Positions 16,690 to 24,924 of a stretch of 34,903 nucleotides of DNA are shown here, piece after piece. A program made the position numbers and the translations under genes. Within the stretch, counting starts at the first letter, position 1; the number at the start of each line of letters is the position of its first letter. Source of the DNA: an uncultured Rothia sp. Lineage in GTDB: Bacteria > Actinomycetota > Actinomycetes > Actinomycetales > Micrococcaceae. The notes below the pieces were generated by a model. It searched no databases and was not told the DNA's origin. It saw nothing but the letters and a program-made list of their open reading frames with translations. Where the stretch lies: positions 1-34,903 of the forward strand of contig CAMIIP010000017.1 in NCBI GenBank assembly GCA_946222285.1. Reading direction: 5' to 3'.

Positions 16690-17442
16690 TTGAGTTCGCA
16701 CAATTCAGCTAATTTACCGCCCACCGGTTTTAGGGAAACTCTGTCCTTACTAGGAGCAGCACAAAAACCCGGTAGCGGCGTTCCCGCTTATACTCGCTGG
16801 GTCAATCGGAAAGTGGCGCGATATTTCTCGGCTGGTGCCGTCAAATTTGGTATTACCCCCAACGGCGTCACAGCAATTAGCGCCATACTCTCCTTTATGG
16901 GTATTCTTCTTTTGCTTTTCGTGGAACCCTCATTTTTAAGTGCTCTCGGTATTGCTGTTTTCTTTGCCCTCGGTTATGCAATGGACTCTGCAGATGGACA
17001 GGTAGCTAGAGTCACAGGGATGTCCTCCCCCGCAGGAGAATGGCTCGATCACGTAGTCGATGCTATCCGCACACCCGTTCAACATTTAGCTGTACTTGTA
17101 GGATTCATTAGATTTCAAGATCATTGGCCTATGAACGGCTGGCCACTCTGGTGGTTGCCTATGGCTTTTGCAGTGCTAACTGTAGGCTACTTTATGAGCC
17201 AAATTTTGGCAGAACAACTACGCAATAACCGCAAGACAGCCGCTCCACCGGCGGGGGGACCACTTCGTTCCTTCATCAATCTACATATGGATGCCGGCAC
17301 TTTTTGCTGGATCTTCATTTTCTGGGGCTGGGGCTGGGGCTTCGTTGTAGTATACAGTCTACTTTTTCTTGCTTTCCTACTCACCACAGCCATGTCTATG
17401 CGCCGTAAATATCTTTCACTCAATACACCTCAGGGGGAATAA
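16690..17442 (+). CDS. CDP-alcohol phosphatidyltransferase family membrane enzyme
   Basis: The 250-residue integral membrane protein carries the full family signature D-x2-D-G-x2-A-R-x8-G-x3-D-x3-D (DSADGQVAR then GEWLDHVVD, about residues 99-125), which binds two metal ions and the CDP moiety. Several hydrophobic helices surround it. Such enzymes move a phospho-alcohol from a CDP-alcohol to an acceptor, releasing CMP. Being first in a polysaccharide operon, and with a glycerol-3-phosphate cytidylyltransferase-like gene 8 kb away, its donor may be CDP-glycerol or a similar compound and its acceptor a glycan or lipid; this is inference. The start is TTG with AGGT about 10 bases upstream. Its stop directly abuts the next ATG. 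Confidence 0.85.
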   Translation: MSSHNSANLPPTGFRETLSLLGAAQKPGSGVPAYTRWVNRKVARYFSAGAVKFGITPNGVTAISAILSFMGILLLLFVEPSFLSALGIAVFFALGYAMDSADGQVARVTGMSSPAGEWLDHVVDAIRTPVQHLAVLVGFIRFQDHWPMNGWPLWWLPMAFAVLTVGYFMSQILAEQLRNNRKTAAPPAGGPLRSFINLHMDAGTFCWIFIFWGWGWGFVVVYSLLFLAFLLTTAMSMRRKYLSLNTPQGE

Positions 17443-18366
17443 ATGTCTGATACAAAAATTTCAGCTCTCATAGCAACGGCGGGTGCTCGCCCTCAGATGC
17501 TTCGCAAGACGGTTCAGGCTATGTTCGATCAGGACTATGCCGGTCATATCGAAGTTGTTGTTGTTTTTGACTATGTAGAGATCGATGATTTAAGTGATCT
17601 CGCGGTGCCTCCTCACCGCTCGCTCGTCACCGTCGTCAACAACCGTTCCAAAGGGCTCGCCGGAGGCCGCAACACCGGTCTCTCTGTAGCGCAGGGAGAA
17701 CTCATTGGATTCTGCGACGACGACGACTACTGGTACCCTCAGAGAATTTCGGCCCAGCTTGCTCTCTGGCAAAAACATCCCGAAGCCGTAGCAATTTCTT
17801 CAAGCATCAAGGTACGTTCTGAGGGTAAAGACATTGTACGTCAGGCGCCAGAAGTAACAACTTTTAAAGATTTTCTGCTTTCACGGCATATCGAAATTAA
17901 CCCCTGCACCACGCTCTTTAAGCGTGAAAATTTGCTCGAAGATGGACGAATCGGGCTCGTTGATGAAGATCTTCCTGCTGCATATGGCGAAGACTATGAT
18001 TTGCTCTTACGAGCTACTCGACTGGGTGACATTTATTCAATTCAATCCCCCGGAGCGCTCATCCTTTGGGATCGTCCCTCTTTCTTCTCCGGTCGCTGGA
18101 AGTCGATGGTAGAGGGACTCACTTATATTCTGCAGAAGTTCCCCGAATTCGAACAGCAGCCCAAAGGTCTTGCCCGTATTGCAGGGCAAATTGCCTTTGC
18201 CTATGCTGCTCTAGGCGATCAAAAAATGGCTCTGGCTTACACTCGCTCGGCGCTCAGTCGAGACCCCAAGCAACTCCGTGCCTGGGCTGCACTGCTGGTA
18301 GCAATCGGGATGATTAAGCCCCAGCTTTTGCTGGATCTTGTCAATAAAACCGGTCGCGGTCTCTAG
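17443..18366 (+). CDS. family 2 glycosyltransferase
   Basis: The 307-residue GT-A fold enzyme shows the nucleotide-binding start SALIATAGARP, the GGRNTGL segment, a DDDD metal/UDP-binding motif near residues 91-94, and the GEDYDLLLR acid motif near residue 181. The C-terminal 60 residues look like a helical TPR-like hairpin (AFAYAALGDQKMALAYTRSAL). It should transfer a sugar from a nucleotide donor to a lipid-linked intermediate at the inner face of the membrane. ATG immediately follows the TAA of the preceding gene, and GGGGGA upstream overlaps that gene's end, so translation is probably coupled. Sugar and linkage cannot be told from sequence. Confidence 0.88.
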   Translation: MSDTKISALIATAGARPQMLRKTVQAMFDQDYAGHIEVVVVFDYVEIDDLSDLAVPPHRSLVTVVNNRSKGLAGGRNTGLSVAQGELIGFCDDDDYWYPQRISAQLALWQKHPEAVAISSSIKVRSEGKDIVRQAPEVTTFKDFLLSRHIEINPCTTLFKRENLLEDGRIGLVDEDLPAAYGEDYDLLLRATRLGDIYSIQSPGALILWDRPSFFSGRWKSMVEGLTYILQKFPEFEQQPKGLARIAGQIAFAYAALGDQKMALAYTRSALSRDPKQLRAWAALLVAIGMIKPQLLLDLVNKTGRGL

Positions 18367-18379
18367 GGAAAATGACCGC

Positions 18380-19678
18380 ATGATACTCTCACTTTTTGAG
18401 CCGCGTAAGGGGGATCGGTATGCGGAAGAATCCGTAGAATCCTCAACGCGCAGGGGTCGCGTATTGCCGGCTTGGCCGCTCTACACGCTCTTATACGGAT
18501 ATCCCTTGCTTTGGGTGCTCGGTTTAGGACAGTTCGCTCCCACCATCTTGGCGTTTGTCATGATTTTTTATATGGTGCTCTACAAAGAGATCATCATTTT
18601 TAAAAGTCAATGGATATGGTTTGTTCTTATTATCTGGTGCATTGTCTGTACGGTTTCTTTGCACGGCGGTAGCGATATCTTAGCCTGGGGAATTCGTTTC
18701 CTCGTAATTTTTAATGCCGGTGTGTATAGCGTGTACTATTTCAATGCGCGAGAGAGAATCACCATTCAGAGTGTTCTCGGTGGTCTCGTCACGCTGTGGT
18801 ATACCATCGTGGTTTTGGGCTGGCTTGCTATGTTTTTCCCAGAATTTAGAGTTGCCACTCCCATGAGCTTTCTTATTCCAGAAGGGTTGCAACAGAACCC
18901 GCTGGTCAAAGATTATGTTCATCCCCCTCTAGCTGAAGTACAGATGCCCTGGGGAGCTCCAGAACCTTATGTACGCCCTGCCGCGCCTTTCCCCTATGCC
19001 AACAGCTGGGGGCTAGCGTTCACCTTCCTCACACCCGTTGTGGTTGCTGTTATTTCGGCTACTAAACGGACTAGAACGAAAATCATTTTGGGGCTGTCGA
19101 TTGGTGCCGGTATAGTTCCAGCAATCGAAACATCCAACCGCGGTATGTTTATTGGTCTTGCTCTGTGCATCGCTTACGTTATTTTTCGCCAGGTTCTCAA
19201 TGGCAATTTAAGATTGGCAGTTTATGCTGTGGTAACGACGCTCGTGGTGATTTGGGGGCTCTACGCATCCGGTGCTGTTGCGAAGATTCTGGGACGTCAA
19301 GAGTATTCTGACTCTACCGGTACCCGCTCTCTTCTCTATGAACACACCTGGCAGGCTGTTTTAAAGTCACCTGTTATCGGCTATGGCACTGCCCGCCCCG
19401 ATTACGAAGTAGGAATTTCTATGGGCACTCAGGGCTACCTGTGGGCACTGATGTTCTGCTTTGGCCTGGTGGGCTTAGGACTCTTCATCAGCTTTATACT
19501 CTACTCTCTTCTAGCAACCTGGAATATCCAGTCAGATGCAGGATACTGGCTACACGGCGTCGTTGTCGCAGCGTGCTTCGTATTTACTATCTACAGTTTC
19601 GATACGATGCAGATGGCTTCGCTCATGCTCTGCCTTGCCATGCTCATGCGTTCCACGGTGTATCGAGAGGGACTGTAA
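18380..19678 (+). CDS. O-antigen ligase/polymerase-like membrane protein (Wzy-like)
   Basis: This 432-residue protein has about ten or more hydrophobic segments. A large outside loop (about residues 155-200, rich in Pro) is followed by the SNRGMFIGL helix and a second loop with SLLYEHTWQAVLKSPVIGYG, the pattern of the Wzy_C/O-antigen ligase family. Such proteins polymerise lipid-linked repeats or ligate glycans outside the membrane. ATG 18380 is chosen because AGGGAA lies nine bases upstream; an in-frame TTG at 18338 inside the glycosyltransferase gene would add 14 residues. It ends one base before the flippase ATG. Polymerase versus ligase cannot be decided by sequence. Confidence 0.82.
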   Translation: MILSLFEPRKGDRYAEESVESSTRRGRVLPAWPLYTLLYGYPLLWVLGLGQFAPTILAFVMIFYMVLYKEIIIFKSQWIWFVLIIWCIVCTVSLHGGSDILAWGIRFLVIFNAGVYSVYYFNARERITIQSVLGGLVTLWYTIVVLGWLAMFFPEFRVATPMSFLIPEGLQQNPLVKDYVHPPLAEVQMPWGAPEPYVRPAAPFPYANSWGLAFTFLTPVVVAVISATKRTRTKIILGLSIGAGIVPAIETSNRGMFIGLALCIAYVIFRQVLNGNLRLAVYAVVTTLVVIWGLYASGAVAKILGRQEYSDSTGTRSLLYEHTWQAVLKSPVIGYGTARPDYEVGISMGTQGYLWALMFCFGLVGLGLFISFILYSLLATWNIQSDAGYWLHGVVVAACFVFTIYSFDTMQMASLMLCLAMLMRSTVYREGL

Positions 19679-19679
19679 C

Positions 19680-21176
19680 ATGGCCTCTTTAGCTAAAAGC
19701 GGCGCTTTCTCTTCCCTCTTCGTTATTTACGGTGCAATAGCAGCCTTCGTGGCTACTTTGCTCGTTACTAACCTGCTAGGAAAAGAATCCGGTGGTGAGT
19801 TCTTTCAGGTTATTGCGCTCTTTACAATTGGCACCTCGCTGTCGGTCTTTGGTGCTGATACCGGGTTGGTTCGCGCTATCTCAGCGCAACGGGCGCTCGG
19901 TCGCTATTCCTCGATTAAGAAACTCATCCGTTTTGCTGCAATACCGTCTTTAAGCATCTCTATCTCACTAACGGTTCTGGCGCTTATCTATACAATTCCA
20001 GCACTTTCTCCAAGCCTCTCAGATGATTACCGGCTTGCCTTCAACGTCTCCGCGCCTTTCCTCACCGCCGCTGCCGTGATGACGGTGAGTTTTGGGGTGC
20101 TACGAGGACTCAATAAAGTGGTAACCTTCACCGCTATGCAGAATGTGCTCCTGCCCACTCTGCGTATCGTAGCGGTACTGTTGGTTATTGCCATAGCGGG
20201 AAATATTGTTGCTCTAGCTCTGGCATGGTCCGTGCCCGTTATTATTGTTGCTCTTACAACGATTGTCATGGTCAGAAAATCTCTGCCCCGCGGAGAAGAT
20301 CAGGTGATAGCTAACGCTCCTCCGGAAGAAACCGCTAAATCCTTCTGGGGATTCAGCTCCGCCAGAGGAGTCTCCGCAGTTGTCGAATCAATTCTTGAAT
20401 GGATTGATGTACTGTGTGTAGGGCTCTTCCTGGGAGTAGCAGCATCAGGCATGTACGGTGCAATTAACCGCATGGTACGCATGGGCGTTATGGTCGACCA
20501 CATCGGACGAGTGGTTACTGGCCCCGCCATCAGTGCTGCCATAGCAACAGGCAAGATGAGAGAAGCCCAAGCTATCTTCGTAGATAACACCCGAGCACTC
20601 ATCGCGGTGGGCTGGCCTTTTTACATCACGCTGGCTTTCTTCGGACCCACATTGATGGAAGTTTTTGGCAAGGGCTTCTCGCAAGCTGCCGGAGTACTCT
20701 GGGTAATCTGTCCCACCATGATGATTGCTATGGCAGCAGGTGGAGTTCAGTCAGTTCTTCTCATGAGCGGCAAATCGCGCTGGCAACTTTATAACAAGCT
20801 TTCCGCTTTAACTGTTGCTCTTGTCTTGAACTTCTGGCTCGTGCCTCTATGGGGTCTTTATGGCGCTGTCACAGCATGGTCAGCTTCAGTTCTCACAGAT
20901 ACCACCCTCGCAGCTTTTCAGGTGGTCAGACTGGTAGGAATCAAAGCTAGACCTTCGGACATGATAGTTGTCATGGTACTCCCAACGTTGATTCCGTTGG
21001 GCGGAGCACTCCTGATTTCCAAATTCATGGGGCAAGGCTGGCCCACTCTTTTCGCTTACGCCGCCATCGTCCTACCCATATACGGATACCTAATGTACCG
21101 ATTCCGCGAGCTAATCGGTGTCGAGGCTCTCTTCAATTCTCGCAAGAACACTTATCAAGGAAAACACTTCATCTAG
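19680..21176 (+). CDS. polysaccharide flippase, Wzx-like (MOP superfamily)
   Basis: The 498-residue protein has about 12-14 transmembrane helices and the layout of oligosaccharide flippases: an N-terminal segment with NLLGKESGGEFF, a central ESILEWIDVLCVGLFLG helix pair, and a C-terminal half with NFWLVPLWGLYGAV. It should carry the undecaprenyl-linked repeat unit across the membrane. ATG 19680 has GAGAGGGA about seven bases upstream. A longer in-frame version from 19536 would run through the end of the Wzy-like gene in another frame and gives a cysteine-rich, unlikely N-terminus. It is tightly packed in the operon after the Wzy-like gene. Confidence 0.88.
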   Translation: MASLAKSGAFSSLFVIYGAIAAFVATLLVTNLLGKESGGEFFQVIALFTIGTSLSVFGADTGLVRAISAQRALGRYSSIKKLIRFAAIPSLSISISLTVLALIYTIPALSPSLSDDYRLAFNVSAPFLTAAAVMTVSFGVLRGLNKVVTFTAMQNVLLPTLRIVAVLLVIAIAGNIVALALAWSVPVIIVALTTIVMVRKSLPRGEDQVIANAPPEETAKSFWGFSSARGVSAVVESILEWIDVLCVGLFLGVAASGMYGAINRMVRMGVMVDHIGRVVTGPAISAAIATGKMREAQAIFVDNTRALIAVGWPFYITLAFFGPTLMEVFGKGFSQAAGVLWVICPTMMIAMAAGGVQSVLLMSGKSRWQLYNKLSALTVALVLNFWLVPLWGLYGAVTAWSASVLTDTTLAAFQVVRLVGIKARPSDMIVVMVLPTLIPLGGALLISKFMGQGWPTLFAYAAIVLPIYGYLMYRFRELIGVEALFNSRKNTYQGKHFI

Positions 21177-21192
21177 AAAGTGAGTAAAACAC

Positions 21193-22392
21193 ATGGCTCC
21201 TAATATTCCCGTTCGCCGTTCAGCGGCCGATACACGCCCAGCTTCGCTCTCAGAGCAATTCAAGAAAATTTTTCGTCATCCCCTCATTTTGCTCGTCTGT
21301 ATTCTGTCTGGTGCGATGATAGGCGGTCTAGCCGCGATGATACAGGAACCTACTTACAAGGCGACCTCCAAAGTAGTGGTCTACCCTCTCACCGTTGATC
21401 CCAACGCACAGGCAACCAACCAGATGACCGTTGATATCGATACCGAAGCTTCTGTAGCGGGATCACGCGAAGTAGCCGATTCTGCCGCCGCAAAAATTGA
21501 TTCCACCAATCAGGGTCTTGCCAATAAGATTAATAACAATGTAAAAGTCATCCCGCATTCAGGATCAGCGATTCTTGACTTCAGCGCTAGCGCTAGCACT
21601 GCAGAAGATGCCGCCAAATACGCTAACGCTGCCGCAGAAGCCTACCTTGAGGTGCGCCAAGCATCTCTCAAAGCCCACGTTGATGAGAACGTTCAAAGCA
21701 TCGAAAACGCACTGGCAAATACCGGTGAAGAAAAGTCAGGTATCCGCACCGCTCTCGAAGAAAAACTAGCCCAAGTCCAGGTAACTTCCACCTCTGCCGG
21801 TCGAGTAATTACCGCTGCCAAAGCTCCAGCAGGTTCAAATAACCTCGATGCCTGGAAATTTATTCTCGTGGGTGCCATCGCAGGTGCCCTCATCGGAGCA
21901 GTTGTTGCCGCCGTCATCGATTCTAAGAGTCGCCGCGTGCAGCACCTTGACCGTGCTTCAGACCTCACCGACGAGCATGTACACGGCATCCGCCCAGATC
22001 AGGCAGTAGAAGACGCTCGACGCATGCTTCTCTCCCTCGGCTTGACACATACCGGTCTTGAAAATGCAGAACGAACCGGCGCCGTCGTCTACTCCCCCAC
22101 TCCCGGCGTAGCCAACGAGCTGAGCGAGCTTCTCGCTCATGCTAACGGAGCAGATGCTATCTACACTGATACTCTCCAAGAACTCCCCTGGGCAGCAGCT
22201 CGCCAGAATAACAAACTCGTATTCGTCAATGCAGAAAACAGCGAAATTTCCGAAGCGCTCTCCTCAGCTCAGGCTCTAGGAAACTGCATCTTTGTGATGA
22301 ACTCCGAAACATCCGTAGAAGATATCAAAGAATTCGTGGCTGTAGCCGGCTCCGCCGAAACCGAGACAACCTACGTTTATCTCCAAAAATAA
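21193..22392 (+). CDS. Wzz-like chain-length/co-polymerase protein with degenerate BY-kinase domain
   Basis: The 399-residue protein has a short cytoplasmic N-terminus, a first membrane helix (about residues 27-50), an outer Wzz-type region up to about residue 219, a Gly-rich second helix (about 220-244) and a cytoplasmic domain (246-399). That domain aligns by eye with the BY-kinase at 32180: SPTPGVANELSELLA (about 301-315) takes the place of the Walker A loop but has no GK(S/T), and NKLVFVNAENSE takes the place of the Walker B strand without its Asp. There is no Tyr cluster at the C-terminus. It probably works as a structural co-polymerase without kinase activity. ATG 21193 follows the flippase stop by 16 bases with AAGTGAG upstream. 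Confidence 0.8.
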   Translation: MAPNIPVRRSAADTRPASLSEQFKKIFRHPLILLVCILSGAMIGGLAAMIQEPTYKATSKVVVYPLTVDPNAQATNQMTVDIDTEASVAGSREVADSAAAKIDSTNQGLANKINNNVKVIPHSGSAILDFSASASTAEDAAKYANAAAEAYLEVRQASLKAHVDENVQSIENALANTGEEKSGIRTALEEKLAQVQVTSTSAGRVITAAKAPAGSNNLDAWKFILVGAIAGALIGAVVAAVIDSKSRRVQHLDRASDLTDEHVHGIRPDQAVEDARRMLLSLGLTHTGLENAERTGAVVYSPTPGVANELSELLAHANGADAIYTDTLQELPWAAARQNNKLVFVNAENSEISEALSSAQALGNCIFVMNSETSVEDIKEFVAVAGSAETETTYVYLQK

Positions 22393-22419
22393 TCATTACC
22401 GTATACAGGGGGAATACAC

Positions 22420-22869
22420 ATGAAAGCACTTTATGTAGCTAGCGCCGGAGGACATCTCGCACATCTCCTCGCGCTCAATAAGCTCTGGAAGACCCAAGAT
22501 CGCACCTGGGCAACTTTCAAGCTACCAGAAGTCAAAGCCGCTTTAGAGGATGAAAAAGTTGATTGGGTATACTTTCCCACCACCCGTAACATCCCTAACG
22601 CAATTCGCAATGCCAAGCTCGCCTGGACCGTTCTCAAACGGGAGAAACCCGATGTGATTGTTTCGTCCGGTGCCGCTGTTGCCGTTCCTTTCTTTGCCAT
22701 CGCAAAAGTATTAGGTATTAAAACGGTCTTCATTGAGTGCTACGACCGCATCACTATGCCTACCATGAGCGGTCGCATCTGCTACCCCATGTCTGATCTC
22801 TTCGTAGTGCAATGGGAAGCACAACAGAAGGCCTTTCCTGAATCAGTCAATATTGGTGCCATCATGTAG
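22420..22869 (+). CDS. Alg14/CpsF-like glycosyltransferase accessory subunit
   Basis: The 149-residue protein starts with the GGHLAHLL motif and ends with the Alg14-type block VSSGAAVAVPF, KTVFIECYDRI, GRICYPMSDLFVVQW. Alg14-like proteins (PssD, Cps14F) form the membrane-docking, acceptor-binding half of a split GT-B glycosyltransferase, with the partner encoded next door. GGGGGAA lies about six bases before the ATG. Its length is normal for the family, so it is not a truncated gene. Confidence 0.87.
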   Translation: MKALYVASAGGHLAHLLALNKLWKTQDRTWATFKLPEVKAALEDEKVDWVYFPTTRNIPNAIRNAKLAWTVLKREKPDVIVSSGAAVAVPFFAIAKVLGIKTVFIECYDRITMPTMSGRICYPMSDLFVVQWEAQQKAFPESVNIGAIM

Positions 22870-22925
22870 CCACAGCTCGTTTAAATCACTCGAATTACAC
22901 ACTCTTTAGAAGAAAGGCTAAGAAC

Positions 22926-23558
22926 TTGGTTTCAGAGCACAAAAACTGGGTCTACGCAGATGAGTCCACACCCCGATACGATATCGTGGTATCACTCGGT
23001 ACTGATCACCACCAGTACAATCGAGCCGTAGAATGGATTGACGCCTACCTCGCAAAAAATACCCACCTTACATGCTTCTTCCAACACGGTTTTACCACAC
23101 CTCCTCATAACGCCACCGAAACAGCTGATATCTTGCCCCGAAAAGAGATGCTGAAGATCTATGAGCGCGCCGGCGTAGCTATTGTTCACGGAGGTCCTGG
23201 TTGCATTCTTGATGTACGAGCCACGGGCAAAGTACCACTGACGATGCCACGTCGTCCCTGGCTAAAAGAACACGTTGATGAACACCAAGTTAAGTTCACC
23301 AAGGTGATGGACGAGTACGGCGAAGCGCACCTGGTACACGATCAGCAAGATTTAGAGAATAAGCTAGATGCCGTTATGTCCGATCCGACAATTTATGACG
23401 GAAGCTACCGCGTATCGGGTGCAGATCAAGCCAGCGATGAGCTTGAGGCAGCCATTAACTCAATTATGCCGACCAAAACAATTCAGCCACGACGGTTTAT
23501 CCGCCGTTTAGGACAAGTTGTCGGCGGAATAGTGGAAGAAAAGCTGAAACGCCGCTAA
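22926..23558 (+). CDS. Alg13/CpsG-like glycosyltransferase catalytic subunit
   Basis: The 210-residue protein matches the C-terminal half of a GT-B (family 28) enzyme: VSLGTDHHQYNR at the start, the nucleotide-sugar binding HGGPGCILDVRATGKVP, then MPRRPWLKEHVDEHQ. It should pair with the preceding Alg14-like subunit to add a sugar (UDP-GlcNAc, UDP-glucose or UDP-galactose in known pairs) to a lipid-linked acceptor. The C-terminus carries an extra basic, amphipathic stretch ending in EEKLKRR, possibly for membrane contact. The start is TTG with AAAGG about nine bases upstream. It is the last gene of the polysaccharide operon. Confidence 0.85.
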   Translation: MVSEHKNWVYADESTPRYDIVVSLGTDHHQYNRAVEWIDAYLAKNTHLTCFFQHGFTTPPHNATETADILPRKEMLKIYERAGVAIVHGGPGCILDVRATGKVPLTMPRRPWLKEHVDEHQVKFTKVMDEYGEAHLVHDQQDLENKLDAVMSDPTIYDGSYRVSGADQASDELEAAINSIMPTKTIQPRRFIRRLGQVVGGIVEEKLKRR

Positions 23559-23614
23559 ATTTTCACTTCTTTAGCCCACTTCCAGCGAAATACTCGCTTG
23601 CTAAATTTATTTTC

Positions 23615-23658
23615 GGCGCTCAATTCGGTAGCTTAGAGCTAATACTGAATTGAGCGCC
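23615..23658. repeat. long perfect inverted repeat between the Alg13-like and DUF2505 genes
   Basis: GGCGCTCAATTC (23615-23626) and GAATTGAGCGCC (23647-23658) form a perfect 12-bp stem. The 20-nt centre holds a further small stem, TAGCT-TAG-AGCTA (23629-23641). No T-run follows on the plus strand, so it is not a standard terminator. It sits 62 bases before the DUF2505 start and may be a leader hairpin, an operator or a Rho-associated structure. Confidence 0.7.
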
Positions 23659-23719
23659 CGTGAATATAGAGCGCGCAAAAGCAGAAGATGTTGAAATTAT
23701 CGACAAGAAGGATGATGAA

Positions 23720-24217
23720 ATGGCTGTCAACGAAACAACCACCGTCAACGCAACAGTAGATCAGGTTATAGAAGCATTTGCTTCTGAGGATTTCGCTCGC
23801 TTTGCATGCGAAAAACTCGGTATCGGTTTTGAAGATTTCACCGTTGCAGGTGACACCTCAGGACCTTTCACCGCTACCACAACCCGCACCATCAGCGCTG
23901 ATCGCGTTCCCGATATTGCCAAGAAGTTTGTCTCCAAGGGTTTGAAAATGACGCAGGAAGACGTTGTTTCTGCTCCCGCAGAAGACGGCTCACGCACCAT
24001 TGAATCAGACATCAAGGTTTCAGGTATGCCCGTTACCGCAACAGCTTCCCAGCAGCTCGTACCCCAGGGTGAGCAGACCGTGATCAATGTATCCGGTGAC
24101 GTTTCTTGCGGTATTCCTCTCGTGGGCAAGAAGATTGCTACTGCGGCTGAGCCCTATGTAGGCAAAGTAACCACCAGGCTCGGTGGCTACATTGAAGAAT
24201 GGCTTCAGCAGAAGTAA
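23720..24217 (+). CDS. DUF2505 family protein
   Basis: The 165-residue protein fits the actinobacterial DUF2505 family, a START/SRPBCC-like fold with ATVDQVIEAFASEDFARFACEKLG at the front and GIPLVGKKIATAAEPYVGKVTTRLGG at the back. Members are cytoplasmic and of unknown function; the fold usually has a hydrophobic ligand pocket. ATG 23720 is preferred because AAGGA is eight bases upstream and the conserved domain begins there; an in-frame GTG at 23660 would add 20 residues and would start right at the edge of the inverted repeat. It stands alone, between that repeat and a strong terminator. Confidence 0.8.
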   Translation: MAVNETTTVNATVDQVIEAFASEDFARFACEKLGIGFEDFTVAGDTSGPFTATTTRTISADRVPDIAKKFVSKGLKMTQEDVVSAPAEDGSRTIESDIKVSGMPVTATASQQLVPQGEQTVINVSGDVSCGIPLVGKKIATAAEPYVGKVTTRLGGYIEEWLQQK

Positions 24218-24234
24218 GGCTTAGCCTTATATAA

Positions 24235-24278
24235 AGCTAAAGGGCGGTCTCTCCTGAAGGAGAGACCGCCCTTTAGCT
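24235..24278. terminator. bidirectional terminator between DUF2505 and the TagD-like gene
   Basis: A perfect 20-bp stem (24235-24254 with 24259-24278) closes over a TGAA loop, with AAAG/CTTT inside the outer arms. It lies between convergent genes and can serve both. A smaller palindrome, TAAGGC-TTA-GCCTTA, sits just before it at 24215-24229. Confidence 0.9.
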
Positions 24279-24307
24279 ACCTAGAGTATTATCTGGAAAC
24301 TGTTAGT

Positions 24308-24733
24308 TTATGCTGCATGAGGAGTTAAGGCAGCCAGCGCTGCGCGAAGCTTAGTCGATGAAGTATGCGCGGTATAGGGGAAGTACACAACTTCCACGCC
24401 CACAGCATTGAAGCGGTTTTCAAGATCCTGTCCTTTAGGAGTTCCTTTCCAATCATCTCCTTTGAAGAAGGTGTTGAATTTGATGGACTCCCAGGTTTCT
24501 AGTTTGTCTTTAACAACTTCAGCGCGTACTTCATCCACGAAGTCGATATGAGAGACAATTTCCATACGTTCTGCCAGCGGTATAATGGGCTTACGACCTT
24601 TGGTGAGCTCTAACATCTCATCAGATACCACTCCGGCGATGAGATAGTCACAGTTCTTCTTAGCTTCACGCAGAATGTTTAGATGTCCTACGTGAAAAAG
24701 ATCGAAAGCGCCAGCAGCGTAGCCAATGTTCAT
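24308..24733 (-). CDS. glycerol-3-phosphate cytidylyltransferase-like protein (TagD-like)
   Basis: The 141-residue protein is a CTP-transferase-like nucleotidyltransferase: the HxGH motif at residues 14-17 (FHVGH), KGRKPIIPLAERMEIV, the GDDWKG block and the C-terminal SSTK loop all match TagD/GCT enzymes that make CDP-glycerol from CTP and glycerol-3-phosphate. ATG 24733 is chosen because AGGGGA lies just upstream and the fold starts there; a longer frame to 24898 adds a tail with no similarity. It follows sufU on the same strand after a 191-base gap. Its natural partner in this window is the CDP-alcohol phosphotransferase at 16690. The exact alcohol phosphate is inferred. Confidence 0.85.
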   Translation of the reverse strand: MNIGYAAGAFDLFHVGHLNILREAKKNCDYLIAGVVSDEMLELTKGRKPIIPLAERMEIVSHIDFVDEVRAEVVKDKLETWESIKFNTFFKGDDWKGTPKGQDLENRFNAVGVEVVYFPYTAHTSSTKLRAALAALTPHAA

Positions 24734-24924
24734 GATATCCCCTAAGTTTTGATACGAGTTATTAGTCTTAATACGAGTTGAGCGAACATCTACGGTTTCC
24801 CTATTACTTGTCCGTAGATAACAACTTTTCAAGCCTACTTGGTCTACTCCCAGCAACACGGCAGATATCTGCACATATTTTTGTGGGCATTCTCCCAATA
24901 CTTAGGGGACGAAAAATCTTTCCT

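Noticed and set aside
19536..19679. Longer N-terminus for the Wzx-like flippase
   Set aside because: The extension is the end of the Wzy-like gene read in another frame and is cysteine/arginine-rich; a good ribosome site supports 19680.
21585..21600. Short tandem AGCGCT repeat in the Wzz-like gene
   Set aside because: It is only two units inside a coding region for Ser-Ala repeats and has no sign of being a phase-variable tract.
22420..23558. Alg14-like and Alg13-like genes as one glycosyltransferase broken by a frameshift
   Set aside because: Both halves have family-typical length, each has its own start and ribosome site, and the split form is normal for this enzyme type.
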